Made by a program: the position numbers and the translations under genes. From assembly GCA_917880885.1 (NCBI GenBank), contig OU862913.1, positions 8,618,001-8,682,000 of the forward strand: a stretch of DNA of 64,000 bases. Direction: 5' to 3'. Positions 1 to 11,400 of this stretch are shown one piece after another. The notes beneath the pieces were generated by a model that ran no database searches, was not told the origin of the DNA, and saw nothing but the letters and a program-made list of their open reading frames with translations. This DNA is from Limnephilus marmoratus (taxonomy: Eukaryota; Arthropoda; Insecta; Trichoptera; Limnephilidae). Numbering within the stretch: position 1 is the first letter of the stretch; every line of letters starts with the position of its first letter.

Positions 1-1
1 C

Positions 2-2422
2 GAACGGATCCTCGGCCTACTATGGGACCCTGTGACTGACTGTTTCCTGTACGCCCTCAGGGACACCGCCGAGCCAGAACTGGTCAGCAGCCCTACGAAA
101 CGTCAGCTGCTCAGTATCGTCATGAAAATTTTTGATCCTGTGGGGTTTGTGGCATGCCTCACAGTCAGATCCAAGATGCTGCTCCAAGATGTCTGGAGGT
201 CGAGCATCGGATGGGACGACACCATCAAACCTGAGCACAACGTGAGATGGCTGGACTGGCTGGGACTCCTCCAAAACTGCGGAGTCGCCATACCTAGGCG
301 CTGCCTACGAAGCAAACACAGCAGCGTCACGCTCCATCTGTTTTGCGACGCGTCTGAGCAAGCATGCTGCGCGGTCGCCTACCACACGGAGGAAGTCAAC
401 GGAGAAACTACAGCAACCTTCTTGGCCAGTAAATGCAAGGTGGCCCCCCTGAAGCCGCTCTCCATACCCCGCCTCGAGCTCCAATCAGCGCTCATGGCCG
501 CCAGATTAGCAGCAACCCTAAAAAAGGAGTGTCGCAGCAACATTGCGCGAACGGTGTTCTGGACAGACTCTACGACGGTGCTGTGCTGGCTACGTACGGA
601 CCCACGTACCTACTCTACCTTCGTGGCCAACCGGCTTGGCGAGATTGACGAGCTCTCTCGCATTGAGGACTGGAGATGGGTCCCCACTACGCTGAACCCT
701 GCTGACATCGGCACCCGCGACGTCGAGATTCCCGATCTATCACCTGCAGGACGTTGGTTCGGCGGCCCCGCCTTCCTCACATTGGCCGAAGCAAGATGGC
801 CGCTCGAGAAATCCAGACTTCCCCGCCCAGATGACAACATCCTTGAAGTGAAGGCCCAATATGTCGGGCTCACCTCAACCATGGCAGATGCGCTTCCAGA
901 GATAAGCCGCTTCTCCTCTTGGCACCGACTCATCAGAGCCACCGCCTGGGTCCACCGCTTCATAGGCCGATGCCGTGCGGGACCCCACAAACCACTGGAC
1001 GGACACCTGCGGCCCGAGGAGACCCGTGAAGCGGAGCTCCGATGGGTAAAAGCAGCCCAAGAAGACGCATTCGGCAGTGAATTGAGTGCTCTTCACCAAG
1101 GAACCCCCATACCGAACAACAGCCGGCTCAGATCGCTGAACCCCTTCCTGGGACCCGATGGACTGCTGCGAATGGACTCCCGAATACGGGCCACCAGCAG
1201 AATCTCCCGAGATGTGCGGACGCCCATAATCTTAGATGGAGACCACGCCTACACACGGCTACTAGTCAACCATCATCACCAGAAGGCGGACCACCCAAGC
1301 ACGGAAAAAACAATGGCGGAGGTACGAGGCAGCTACTTCGTGCTGCGACTGCGGACAAACATACGTCGCATCACTCACCACTGCCCCACCTGCAAGATGC
1401 GTAGAAGCAAGCCTGCCCCACCACTAATGGGACCCTTGCCACCATCACGGCTCGCCCACCATGACCCCGCCTTTACAAACTGCGGGTTGGACTATTTCGG
1501 GCCCATGGACATCACTGTCGGCAGACGAAGGGAGAAGCGATACGGAGCCCTCTTCACCTGCCTGTCCACGCGCGCCATTCACCTCGAGCTGGCAACTTCC
1601 CTGTCCGCCGACTCTGCCATCATGGCCCTCCAACGCATGACGGCGCGCCGAGGTCAACCAAGGACAATCTTCTCAGACAACGGGACCAACTTCCACGGAG
1701 CAGACAACGAGTTAAAGGACGCCCTGAACTCGCTCAAAGATGACGCCCGGATGAGGGATCATCTGACATCGCACGGGATCGACTGGCAATTCATCCCGCC
1801 AATGTCTCCTCACATGGGGGGAGCATGGGAGCGCCTGGTGCGATCAGTCAAGCACGCGCTGCGAGCCATCCTGAAGGAGAGGGCCCCCAAAGAAGAGACC
1901 CTGAGGACAGCACTGGCCGAAGCTGAGTGGACCGTCAACAACCGTCCTCTCACGCACATCTCCGCAGACCCGAGAGACGAGGAGCCCCTCACTCCCAACC
2001 ACTTTCTACTGGGAGCAGCAGGCAACCGGCCCCATCTTTCGCTGTACGACAAACAAGAGGAGGAGGTATGCCTCCGCCGCCAGTGGCGCATCAGTCAGCA
2101 GCTAGCTGACATGTTCTGGAGGCGTTGGCTCCGCGAATACCTCCCCACCTTGGCCACCCGACAGAAGTGGCACCACCCCGTCATCCCAATCAGGAAGGAC
2201 GACCTGGTGGTCATCATGGACCCCGCGATGCCCCGCAACAGCTGGCCTCGCGGCCGAGTCCTGGACGCTACCCCTGCTGCAGACGGCGAAGTGAGGACCG
2301 CCCGCATCCAGACGAGCACCGGAGTCTACGTTCGACCTGCCGTGAAGCTTGCTGTGATCCTGCCGGCCCCGCCTACTGATGCGACCTCTACTGACCGACC
2401 TTCAACACGTCGTGAAGACTAG
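2..2422 (+). CDS. BEL/Pao retrotransposon Pol, C-terminal part (RNase H, integrase, DUF5641-like)
   Basis: This is the 3' part of a BEL/Pao polyprotein. The frame is open to the window edge and begins with a RILGLLWDP motif, so the true start (Gag, protease, RT) lies outside. An internal Met at 32 gives 796 residues. Order, in residues from that Met: Pao RT-connection (FDPVGF, ~35); RNase H-like region (FCDASEQ ~104, FWTDSTT ~176, PADIGTRD ~230); integrase zinc-binding region (paired His, then CPTC, ~420-455); integrase core with the D, D and E of GLDYFGPM (~485), SDNGTNF (~548) and GGAWERL (~596); C-terminal domain of the DUF5641 type. The frame is uninterrupted to TAG at 2420-2422. A polypurine tract and LTR follow directly. 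The domain order and DDE motifs fit BEL/Pao well; activity cannot be judged without the 5' half. Confidence 0.93.
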   Translation, partial: ERILGLLWDPVTDCFLYALRDTAEPELVSSPTKRQLLSIVMKIFDPVGFVACLTVRSKMLLQDVWRSSIGWDDTIKPEHNVRWLDWLGLLQNCGVAIPRRCLRSKHSSVTLHLFCDASEQACCAVAYHTEEVNGETTATFLASKCKVAPLKPLSIPRLELQSALMAARLAATLKKECRSNIARTVFWTDSTTVLCWLRTDPRTYSTFVANRLGEIDELSRIEDWRWVPTTLNPADIGTRDVEIPDLSPAGRWFGGPAFLTLAEARWPLEKSRLPRPDDNILEVKAQYVGLTSTMADALPEISRFSSWHRLIRATAWVHRFIGRCRAGPHKPLDGHLRPEETREAELRWVKAAQEDAFGSELSALHQGTPIPNNSRLRSLNPFLGPDGLLRMDSRIRATSRISRDVRTPIILDGDHAYTRLLVNHHHQKADHPSTEKTMAEVRGSYFVLRLRTNIRRITHHCPTCKMRRSKPAPPLMGPLPPSRLAHHDPAFTNCGLDYFGPMDITVGRRREKRYGALFTCLSTRAIHLELATSLSADSAIMALQRMTARRGQPRTIFSDNGTNFHGADNELKDALNSLKDDARMRDHLTSHGIDWQFIPPMSPHMGGAWERLVRSVKHALRAILKERAPKEETLRTALAEAEWTVNNRPLTHISADPRDEEPLTPNHFLLGAAGNRPHLSLYDKQEEEVCLRRQWRISQQLADMFWRRWLREYLPTLATRQKWHHPVIPIRKDDLVVIMDPAMPRNSWPRGRVLDATPAADGEVRTARIQTSTGVYVRPAVKLAVILPAPPTDATSTDRPSTRRED

Positions 2423-2446
2423 TGTAGCATAGCTACACGGGGGGAG
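2422..2446 (+). promoter_or_regulatory. Pre-PPT hairpin and polypurine tract of the BEL/Pao element
   Basis: GTGTAGC (2422-2428) and GCTACAC (2432-2438) form a perfect 7-bp stem with a 3-nt loop that overlaps the pol stop codon. The purine run GGGGGGAG (2439-2446) follows directly and abuts the TGT start of the LTR. Its position and composition fit the plus-strand primer of an LTR retrotransposon. The hairpin directly 5' of it may help define the tract; that is inference. Confidence 0.7.
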
Positions 2447-2518
2447 TGTAACCGACGTGTTGCTCTCCCTCATATTTTAACTCTTTTAATTTATATGTCT
2501 TTTTATTATGTACAATGC

Positions 2519-3481
2519 CCCGGTGCAACCAATAAAGCTTGCGTGCCAAGTTGCACCGGGAGACATTCTAGACTCTTATAATTTGATAATTTTAACACTT
2601 AAATACTTTATTTATGCTTATTTACGCCTCCAAAGGCAACCAGGCTGACTAGCCTCCTTTTTAGTTATGGCCCTGAAAAGGGCCATTATTATATTGGCTC
2701 GCAGTCGGCTTCACCAAGCAGGCTGTTTTGCCTCCCCTTTTTAGGCGGCCCTAACAAGGGCCATTATTATACTGGCTCGCAGTCGGCTTCACCAAGCAGA
2801 TTGCCTTTAATTTTTTATGGCGGCCCCCACAAGGGCCTTTTTTGAGCTCTCAGTCGGCTTTACCGTGCCGCCAGCAACTACCCTTTACAAACACATTTTG
2901 TCATTTTCAAATGTCCTTTTTTCTTAATATGCAAATGCCCCGGTGACACAAATACAACTTGGATACCAAGTTGCCACCGGGAGACATCCTAAACTTATTA
3001 ATTTATCGCCCTCAGGGCTATTGTTCCGGCTACAAAGCCAAAAACCAGTCTGGGTGGCCCCATTCAGGGCCGTCATATTGGACAAAAATACACTATATTT
3101 TAATATAACTTCATTTAAACACCCCGTAGGACGCTGAAACTAAGACGTTTCAGTGCAGAGTCCTACGGGGCATCCATAGAGCCATAAACAAGCATTGTAA
3201 CTCTTAAACTGCCAGCGCTATCAGCATTTGCGCAGATTTTCGAGCCATTTGTATCAAATCCCGTTTTCTCCATTTTAAAAATCCCAGGACCTCGTAAGGC
3301 GACGAATCCAAAAGGTTTCGATAGCCAGGCTTACGGGGGACCTGGGAAAAATACTAACTTCTTTATAACTAGTCAAATTCCCCTTGTAAATGTTAACACC
3401 TACCAACAAAATGTCAAAACTCATTAAAATAACTCTAAAAGCATCAAACAAAAATTCTACGGATAAACAATATCCGTAGAA
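2519..3481 (+). repeat. Series of stem-loops inside the LTR
   Basis: Inverted repeats seen: CCCGGTGCAAC/GTTGCACCGGG (2519-2529, 2550-2560, AATAAA in the loop); CCCGGTG/CACCGGG (2939-2945, 2975-2981) with an inner CAACTTG/CAAGTTG pair; CCCCGTAGGA/TCCTACGGGG (3122-3131, 3161-3170) with inner CTGAAAC/GTTTCAG; TCCCAGG/CCTGGGA (3282-3288, 3341-3347) with inner CGTAAG/CTTACG; TTCTACGGATA/TATCCGTAGAA (3455-3465, 3471-3481). Between the first two lie three diverged ~95-bp repeats (about 2640-2860), each with a GGCCCT...AGGGCC type pair and a CTCGCAGTCGGCTTCACC-like box. Confidence 0.8.
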
Positions 3482-3688
3482 ACCCATTAGCATTAAGAAA
3501 ACCATTGTATTACTTATAATTTAAGCTGTATAATTATTATAAGAAACCAAATTTAATCGCCCACTTTCAAGGAAATGGTCGGCAAAACCGGCGGCAACAG
3601 AAAACCGCCCCTTATATACAAATCGGGATAGATAAAATCCCCCACTCTAAAATTGTACAACGTGACCGTTTTTTCACCCGAAAACGGG

Positions 3689-3717
3689 TATAAAAGGCGT
3701 GATTTTTAGGTAATAAA
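3689..3717 (+). promoter_or_regulatory. Probable LTR promoter: TATA box and downstream AATAAA
   Basis: TATAAAAG at 3689-3696 follows a GC-rich stretch, with AATAAA at 3712-3717. A TATA box at this place in an LTR fits the U3/R boundary; the transcription start would lie around 3715-3725. No experimental evidence is available from sequence. Confidence 0.5.
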
Positions 3718-3736
3718 TCAGTTCTTCCATCAACGT

Positions 3737-4338
3737 CAACTCGTGTCTTATTTCCTTCTTGGAAAGTTTATTATCACCTGCTGCCTCCCCGCCGACCTCT
3801 GCCTAAGCTTTGCTCCTGGTGCCATCAGTCTCCTCCAGAAAGCCGGCCCTACTCTAGGCAACCGCCACGCACCAGGACTAGGCAGAGGGATCAGGCACAT
3901 CCAGTGTCCTCTACTCACCAGGCACTGGGTGCACGGGAGGTCAGTAGAATTATTATTTTTTCATCTTCACCCTGGTCGTGTACTGAAACCGGTACCCTCT
4001 TTTTACAGTCTTGTACAGGCTTGATACGTCTGGTACAACTCGTGTCTTATTTCCTTCTTGGAAAGTTTATTATCACCTGCTGCCTCCCCGCCGACCTCTG
4101 CCTAAGCTTTGCTCCTGGTGCCATCAGTCTCCTCCAGAAAGCCGGCCCTACTCTAGGCAACCGCCACGCACCAGGACTAGGCAGAGGGATCAGGCACATC
4201 CAGTGTCCTCTACTCACCAGGCACTGGGTGCACGGGAGGTCAGTAGAATTATTATTTTTTCATCTTCACCCTGGTCGTGTACTGAAACCGGTACCCTCTT
4301 TTTACAGTCTTGTACAGGCTTGATACGTCTGGTACAAC
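3737..4338 (+). repeat. 299-bp tandem duplication in the LTR 3' end
   Basis: Two essentially identical direct copies (3737-4035 and 4036-4338) begin with CAACTCGTGTCTTATTTCC and end with TACGTCTGGTAC. The open frames across them (for example 3743-4024 and 3904-4323) are products of the duplication and show no known domain. Near-identity implies a recent duplication or an assembly duplication. Confidence 0.9.
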
Positions 4339-4339
4339 A

Positions 4340-4451
4340 CCCAAGAGACAATTTTTACCTAAAAATCTTAATTAAATTGCGCAATGTACTGGAAAGTCGC
4401 TTAAATACCCTTTTCTTGTTTTAATCACGTTTGCGGTATAAATAAATAATA
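4340..4451. other. Unassigned spacer between LTR and satellite
   Basis: AT-rich single-copy sequence with no ORF or repeat that I recognise. It may be true flank of the BEL element or the last part of a longer LTR. Confidence 0.4.
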
Positions 4452-7400
4452 GGTCCGGAACCATAGGGCCATAGTTATGAACGACTACAATTATTGTTAC
4501 AAAGTGCCCGTAAAACGATGAATTTTTTCAAAAATTCTACTTTTAGCCGATTTTTTGTTTGAAACGTCTCTAGGCCATGATTCTTAGGAGGCATCCAAAA
4601 TTTCAGAACATTCGGAGCCATAAGGCAAAAGTTATGACCGACCCCAAGTATTCAAATGTCTGACCCCAACTGTTTAAACGACCTAACCCAAGTGTTAAAA
4701 CGATTATTTTATTTTTAATGTTTCTATGAATATTTTTTGATTCATTCGTGTACAGACCACGATTCCTAGTAAGAATCCAAATTTTCACACGGTTCGGAAC
4801 CAAAGGGCCATAGTTATGAACGACCACCATTATTGTTACAAAGCGCCCGTAAAACGATGAATTTTTGCAAAAATTCTACTTTTAGCCGATTTTTTGTTGG
4901 AAACGTGTACAGGCCATGATTCTTAGTAAGTTTCCGAAATTTCAGAACATTCGGAGCCATAAGGCAAAAGTTATGACCGACCCCAAGTGTTCAAATGTCT
5001 GACCCCAACTGCTTAAACGACCTAACCCAAGTGTTAAAACGATATTTTTTTTTTTTAATTTTCTATGAATATTTTTTGATTCATTCGTGTACAGACCACG
5101 ATTCCTAGTAAGGATCCAAATTTTCACACGGTTCGGAACCATACTTATGAACGACCACCATTATTGTTACAAAGCGCCCGTAAAACGATGAATTTTTGCA
5201 AAAATTCTAATTACAGCCGATTTGTTTATTGATACGTCTCCAGGCCACAATTCTTGGTAAGAATCCAAAATTTCACATGGTTCGGAACCATAGGGTCATA
5301 GAACGACCACCATTATTGTTACAAAGCGCCCGTAACACGAAGAATTTTTGCAAAAATTCTACATTTAGCCGATTTTTTGTTGGAAACGTGTCCAGGGCAT
5401 GATTCTTAGTAAGAATCCAAAATTTCAAACGGTTCAAAGCCATAAGGCAAAAGTTATGTGACCGACCCCAAGTGTTCAAACGTCTGACCCCAAGTGCTTA
5501 AACGACCTAACCCAAGTGTTAAAACGATGATTTTTTCTTAAATTTTCTATGAACATTTTTTGAATGATTCGGGTTCAGACCATTATTGTAGTAAGAATCC
5601 AAAATTTCAGACGGTTCAAAGCCATAAGGCAAAAGTTATGACCGACCCCAAGTGTTCAAATGTCTGACCCCAACTGCTCAAACGACCTAACCCAAGTGTT
5701 AAAACGATAATTTTTTTTTAAATTTTCTATGAATATTTTTTTATTCATTCGTGTACAGTCCACGATTCCTAGTAAGGATCCAAATTTTCACACGGTTTGG
5801 AACCATAGGGCCATAATTATGAACGACCACCAATATTGTTACAAAGCGTTATGACCGCCCCAAAGTGTTCAAACATCTGACCCCAAGTGATTAAACGACC
5901 TAACCCAAGTGTTAAAACGATGATTTTTTTTTTAAATTTCTATGAATATTTTTTGAATGATTCGTGCACAGACCACGATTCCTAGTAAGAATCCAAAATT
6001 TCACATGGTTCGGAACCATAGGGTCATAGTTATGAACGACCACCATTATTGTTACAAAGCGCCCGTAAAACGAAGAATTTTTGCAAAAATTCTACATTTA
6101 GCCGATTTTTTGTTTGAAACGTGTCCAGGCCATGATTCTTAATAAGCATCCAAAATTTCAGAAAATTCGGAGCCATTAGGCAAAAGTTATGACCGACCCC
6201 AAGTGTTCAAACGTCTGACCCCAACTGCTTAAACGACCTAACCCAAGTGTTAAAAAGATATATTTTTTTTTAATTTTCTTTTAATATTTTTTGAATGATT
6301 CGTGTACAGACCACGATTCCTAGTAAGATTCCAAATTTTCACACGGTTCGGAACCAAAGGGCCATAGTTATGAACGACCACCATTATATTGTTACAAAGC
6401 GCCCGTAAAACGAAGAATTTTTGCAAAAATTCTAAATTTAGCCGAATTTTTGTTGGAAACGTGTCCAGGCCATGATTCTTAGTAAGTTTCCGAAATTTCA
6501 GAACATTCGGAGCCATAAGGCAAAAGTTATGACCGACCCCAAGTGTTCAAACATCTGACCCCAAGTGATTAAACGACCTAACCCAAGTGTTAAAACGATG
6601 ATTTTTTTAAAAAATTTCTATGAATATTTTTTGAATGATTCGTGTACAGACTACGATTCCTAGTAAGAATCCAAATTTTCACACGGTTCGGAACCAAAGG
6701 GCCATAGTTATGAACGACCACCATTATTGTTACAAAGCGCCCGTAAAACGATGAATTAATGCAAAAATTCTACTTTTAGCCGATTTTTTGTTTGAAACGT
6801 GTCCAGGCCATGATTCTTAATAAGCATCCAAAATTTCAGAAAATTCGGAGCCATAAGGCAAAAGTTATGACCGACCCCAAGTGTTCAAACGTCTGACCCC
6901 AAGTGATTAAACGACCTAACCCAAGTGTTAAAACGATGATTTTTTTTTTAAATTTTCTATGAATATTTTTTGAATGATTCGTGTACCGACTACGATTCCT
7001 AGTAAGAAATCAAATTTTCACACTGTTCGGATCCAAAGGGCCATAGTTATGAACGAACACCATTATTGTTACAAAGCGCCCGTAAAACGATGAATTTTTG
7101 CAAAAATTCTACTTTTAGCCGATTTTTTGTTGGAAACGTGTCCAGGCCATGATTCTTAGTAAGTTTCCGAAATTTCAGAACATTCGGAGCCATAAGGCAA
7201 CACAGACCACGATTCCTAGTAAGAATCCAAATTTTCACACGGTTCGGAACCAAAGGGCCATAGTTATGAACGAACACCATTATTGTTACAAAGCGCCCGT
7301 AAAACGATGAATTTTTGCAAAAATTCTACTTTTAGCCGATTTTTTGTTGGAAACGTGTCCAGGCCATGATAATAAGCTTAATAAGCATCCAAAATTTCAG

Positions 7401-8214
7401 AAAATTCGGAGCCATTAGGCAAAAGTTATGACCGACCCCAAGTGTTCAAACGTCTGACCCCAAGTGCTTAAACGACCTAACCCAAGTGTTAAAACGATGA
7501 TTTTATTATATAATTATCTATGAATATTTTTTGATTGATTCGTGTACAGACCACGATTCCTAGTAAGAATCCAAATTTTCACACGGTTCGGAACCAAAGG
7601 GCCATAGTTATGAACGAACACCATTATTGTTACAAAGCGCCCGTAAAACGATGAATTTTTGCAAAAATTCTACTTTTAGCCGATTTTTTGTTGGAAACGT
7701 GTACAGGCCATGATTCTTAGTAAGTTTCCGAAATTTCAGAACATTCGGAGCCATAAGGTAAAAGTTATGACCGACCCCAAGTGTTCAAACGTCTGACCCC
7801 AACTGCTTAAATTACCTAACCCAAGTGTTAAAACGATGATTTTTTTTTAAATTTTCTATGAATATTTTTTGATCCATTCGTGTACAGACCACGATTCCTA
7901 GTAAGAATCCAAATTTTCACACGGTTCGGAACCATAGGGCCATAACTAAGTTATGACCGACCCCAAGTGTTCAAACGTCTGACCCCAAGTGATTAAACGA
8001 CCTAACCCAAGTGTTAAAACGATGATTTTTTTTTTAAATTTTCTATGAATATTTTTTGAATGATTGAATTTTTGAATATGAACGACCACCATTATTGTTA
8101 CAAAGCGCCCGTAAAACGAAGAATTTTTGCAAAAATTCAATTTTTAGCCGTTTTTTTTATTGATATGTGTCCAGGTTACGATTAATAATCCAAAATTTCA
8201 GACGATTCGGAGCC

Positions 8215-8480
8215 ATAACGTCGCCTCAGTTCATATTTGTCCAACAGACCATTTAAGTTTTTGTTCAATCTCCACTTTAAAATTAAAAACAAAGTATGAA
8301 AAATGATAGTTAATCACTTAACTAAGAATTATTTAAACTAATTGGACCTTTACCTTTACGAAAATAGCTTTATCTTAAACACATATCATAGTGTTTTATT
8401 GAAATAATTAAAGAAAACCTTCTCCTCATGAAAAATTTTCTAATGGTCTGTTGGACAAATACGAACTAAAGCGACGATAA
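8215..8480 (+). mobile_element. 258-bp MITE in the satellite (copy 1), ATAA target duplication
   Basis: Element 8219-8476. Its ends are ~35-bp terminal inverted repeats: CGTCGCCTCAGTTCATATTT and the complement CGTCGCTTTAGTTCGTATTT, both continuing to GTCCAACAGACCATT. ATAA flanks it on both sides (8215-8218, 8477-8480). Removing the element and one ATAA restores the satellite phrase GAGCCATAA(G)GCAAAAG. There is no ORF. Its right part matches the right end of the element at 50735-53724. Confidence 0.88.
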
Positions 8481-11400
8481 AGCAAAAGTTATGACCGACC
8501 CCAAGTGCTCAAACGTCTGACCCCAACTGCTTAAACTACCTAACCCAAGTGTTAAAACGATGATTTTTTTTTAAATTTTCTATGAATATTTTTTGATTCA
8601 TTCGTGTACAGACCACAATTCCTAGTAAGAATCCAAATTTTCATACAGTTCGGAACCATAGGGCCATAGTTATGAACGACCACCATTATTGTTACAAAGC
8701 GCCCGTAAAACAATGAATTTTTGCAAAAATTCTAATTTTAGCCGATTTTTTCATTGATACGTCTCCAGGCCACAATTCTTAGTAAGAATCCAAAATTTCA
8801 CATGGTTCGGAACCATAGGGTCATAGTTATGAACGACCACAATTATTGTTTCAAAGCGCCCGTAAAACGAAGAATTTTTGCAAAAATTCTACATTTAGCC
8901 GATTTTTTGTTGGAAACGTGTCCAGGGCATGATTCTTAGTAAGAATCCAAAATTTCAGACGGTTGAAAGCCATAAGGCAAAAGTTATGTGACCAACCCCA
9001 AGTGTTCAAACGTCTGACCCCAAGTGCTTAAACGACCTAACCCAAGTGTTAAAACGATGATTTTTTTTTAAATTTTCTATGATCATTTTTTGAATGATTC
9101 GGGTTCAGACCATTATTGTAGTAAGAATCCAAAATTTCAGACGGTTCAAAGCCATAAGGCAAAAGTTATGACCGAGCCCAAGTGTTCAAACATCTGACCC
9201 CAAGTCCTTAAACGACCAAACCCAAGTGTTAAAACGATGTTTTTTTTTTAAATTTCTATGAATATTTTTTGAATGATTCGTGTACAGACCACGATTTCTA
9301 GTAAGAATCCAAATTTTCACACGGTTCGGAACCATAGGGCCATAGTTATGAACGACTACAACTATTGTTACAAAGTGCCCGTAAAACGATGAATTTTTTC
9401 AAAAATTCTACTTTTAGCCGATTTTTTGTTTGAAACGTCTCTAGGCCATGATTCTTAGGAGGCATCCAAAATTTCAGAACATTCGGAGCCATAAGGCAAA
9501 AGTTATGACCGACCCCAAGTGTTCAAATGTCTGACCCCAACTGCTTAAACGACCTAACCCAAGTGTTAAAACGACAATTTTTTTTTAAATTTTCTATGAA
9601 TATTTTTTTATTCATTCGTGTACAGACCACGATTGCTAGTAAGGATCCAAATTTTCACACGGTTTGGAACCATAGGGCCATTATTATGAACGACCACCAT
9701 TATTGTTACAAAGCGTTATGACCGACCCCAAGTGTTCAAACATCTGACCCCAAGTGATTAAACGACCTAACCCAAGTGTTAAAACGATAATTTTTTTTTT
9801 AAATTTTCTATGAATATTTTTTGAATGATTCGTGTACAGACTACGATAAGTAAGAATCCAAATTTTCACACGGTTCGGAACCAAAGGGCCATAGTTATGA
9901 ACGACCACCATTATTGTTACAAAGCGCCCGTAAAACGATGAATTTATGCAAAAATTCTACTTTTAGCCGATTTTTTGTTTGAAACGTGTCCAGGCCACGA
10001 TTCTTAATAAGCATCCAAAATTTCAGAAAATTCGGAGCCATAAGGCAAAAGTTATGACCGACCCCAAGTGTTCAAACGTCTGACCCCAACTGCTTAAACG
10101 ACCTAACCCAATTGTTAATAAGATATTTTTTTTTTTAATTTTCTTTTAATATTTTTTGAATGATTCGTGTACAGACCACGATTCATTGTAAGAATCCAAA
10201 TTTTCACGCGGTTCGGAACCAAAGGGCCATAGTTATGAACGACCACCATTATATTGTTACAAAGCGCCCGTAAAACGAAGAATTTTTGCAAAAATTCTAC
10301 ATTTAGCCGATTTTTTGTTTGAAACGTGTCCAGGGCATGATTCTTAGTAAGAATCCAAAATTTCAGACGGTTCAAAGCCATAAGGCAAAAGTTATGACCG
10401 ACCCCAAGTGTTCAAACGTCTGACCCCAAGTGCTTAAACGACCTAACCCAAGTGTTAAAACGATGATTTTATTTTATAATTATCTTTGAATATTTTTTGA
10501 TTGATTCGTGTACAGACCACGATTCCTAGTAAGAATCCAAATTTTCACACGGTTCGGAACCAAAGGGCCATAGTTATGAACGACCACCATTATTGTTACA
10601 AAGCGCCCGTAAAACGATGAATTTTTGCAAAAATTCTACTTTTAGCCGATTTTTTTATTGATCCAACATTTTTTGTTTGAAACGTGTCCAGGCCATGATT
10701 CCTAGTAAGAATCCAAAATTTCAGAACATTCGGAGCCATAAGGCAAAAGTTATGACCGACCCCAGGTGTTCAAACATCTGACCCAAACTGCTTAAACGAC
10801 CTAACCCAAGTGTTAAAACGATGTTTTTTTTTTTTAATTTTCTATGAATATTTTTTGAATGATTCGTGTACAGACTACGATTCCTAGTAAGAATCCAAAT
10901 TTTCACACGGTTCGGAACCAAAGGGCCATAGTTATGAACGACCACCATTATTGTTACAAAGCGCCCGTAAAACGATGAATTTATGCAAAAATTCTACTTT
11001 TAGCCGATTTTTTGTTTGAAACGTGTCCAGGCCATGATTCTTAACAAGAATCCAAAATTTCAGAAAATTCGGAGCCATAAGGCAAAAGTTATGACCGACC
11101 CCAAGTGTTCAAACGTCTGACCCCAACTGCTTAAACGACCAAGTGTTAAAAAGATATATTTTTTTTTAATTTTCTTTTAATAATTTTTGAATGATTCGTG
11201 TACAGACCACGATTCCTAGTAAGAATCCAAATTTTCACACGGTTCGGAACCAAAGGGCCATAGTTATGAACAAACACCATTATATTGTTACAAAGCGCCC
11301 GTAAAACGAAGAATTTTTGCAAAAATTCTACATTTAGCCGATTTTTTGTTTGAAACGTGTCCAGGGCATGATTCTTAGTAAGAATCCAAAAATTCAGACG

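Larger units (their letters stand above)
2447..4339 (+). mobile_element. 3' LTR of the BEL/Pao element
   Basis: The LTR starts with TGTAACC right after the polypurine tract. I place its end at the ACAACA ending at 4339, giving TGT...ACA termini and about 1.9 kb, which is long for BEL/Pao. It holds a TATA box (TATAAAAG, 3689-3696) and AATAAA signals at 2531 and 3712. It also has several stem-loops and a 299-bp tandem duplication at its 3' end. The 5' LTR is outside the window, so the end and the target-site duplication cannot be confirmed. The LTR could instead end at the first duplicate (about 4035). Confidence 0.65.

Noticed and set aside
3743..4424. Overlapping frames of 93-139 codons in the LTR
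   Set aside because: They arise from the 299-bp duplication and have no known domain.
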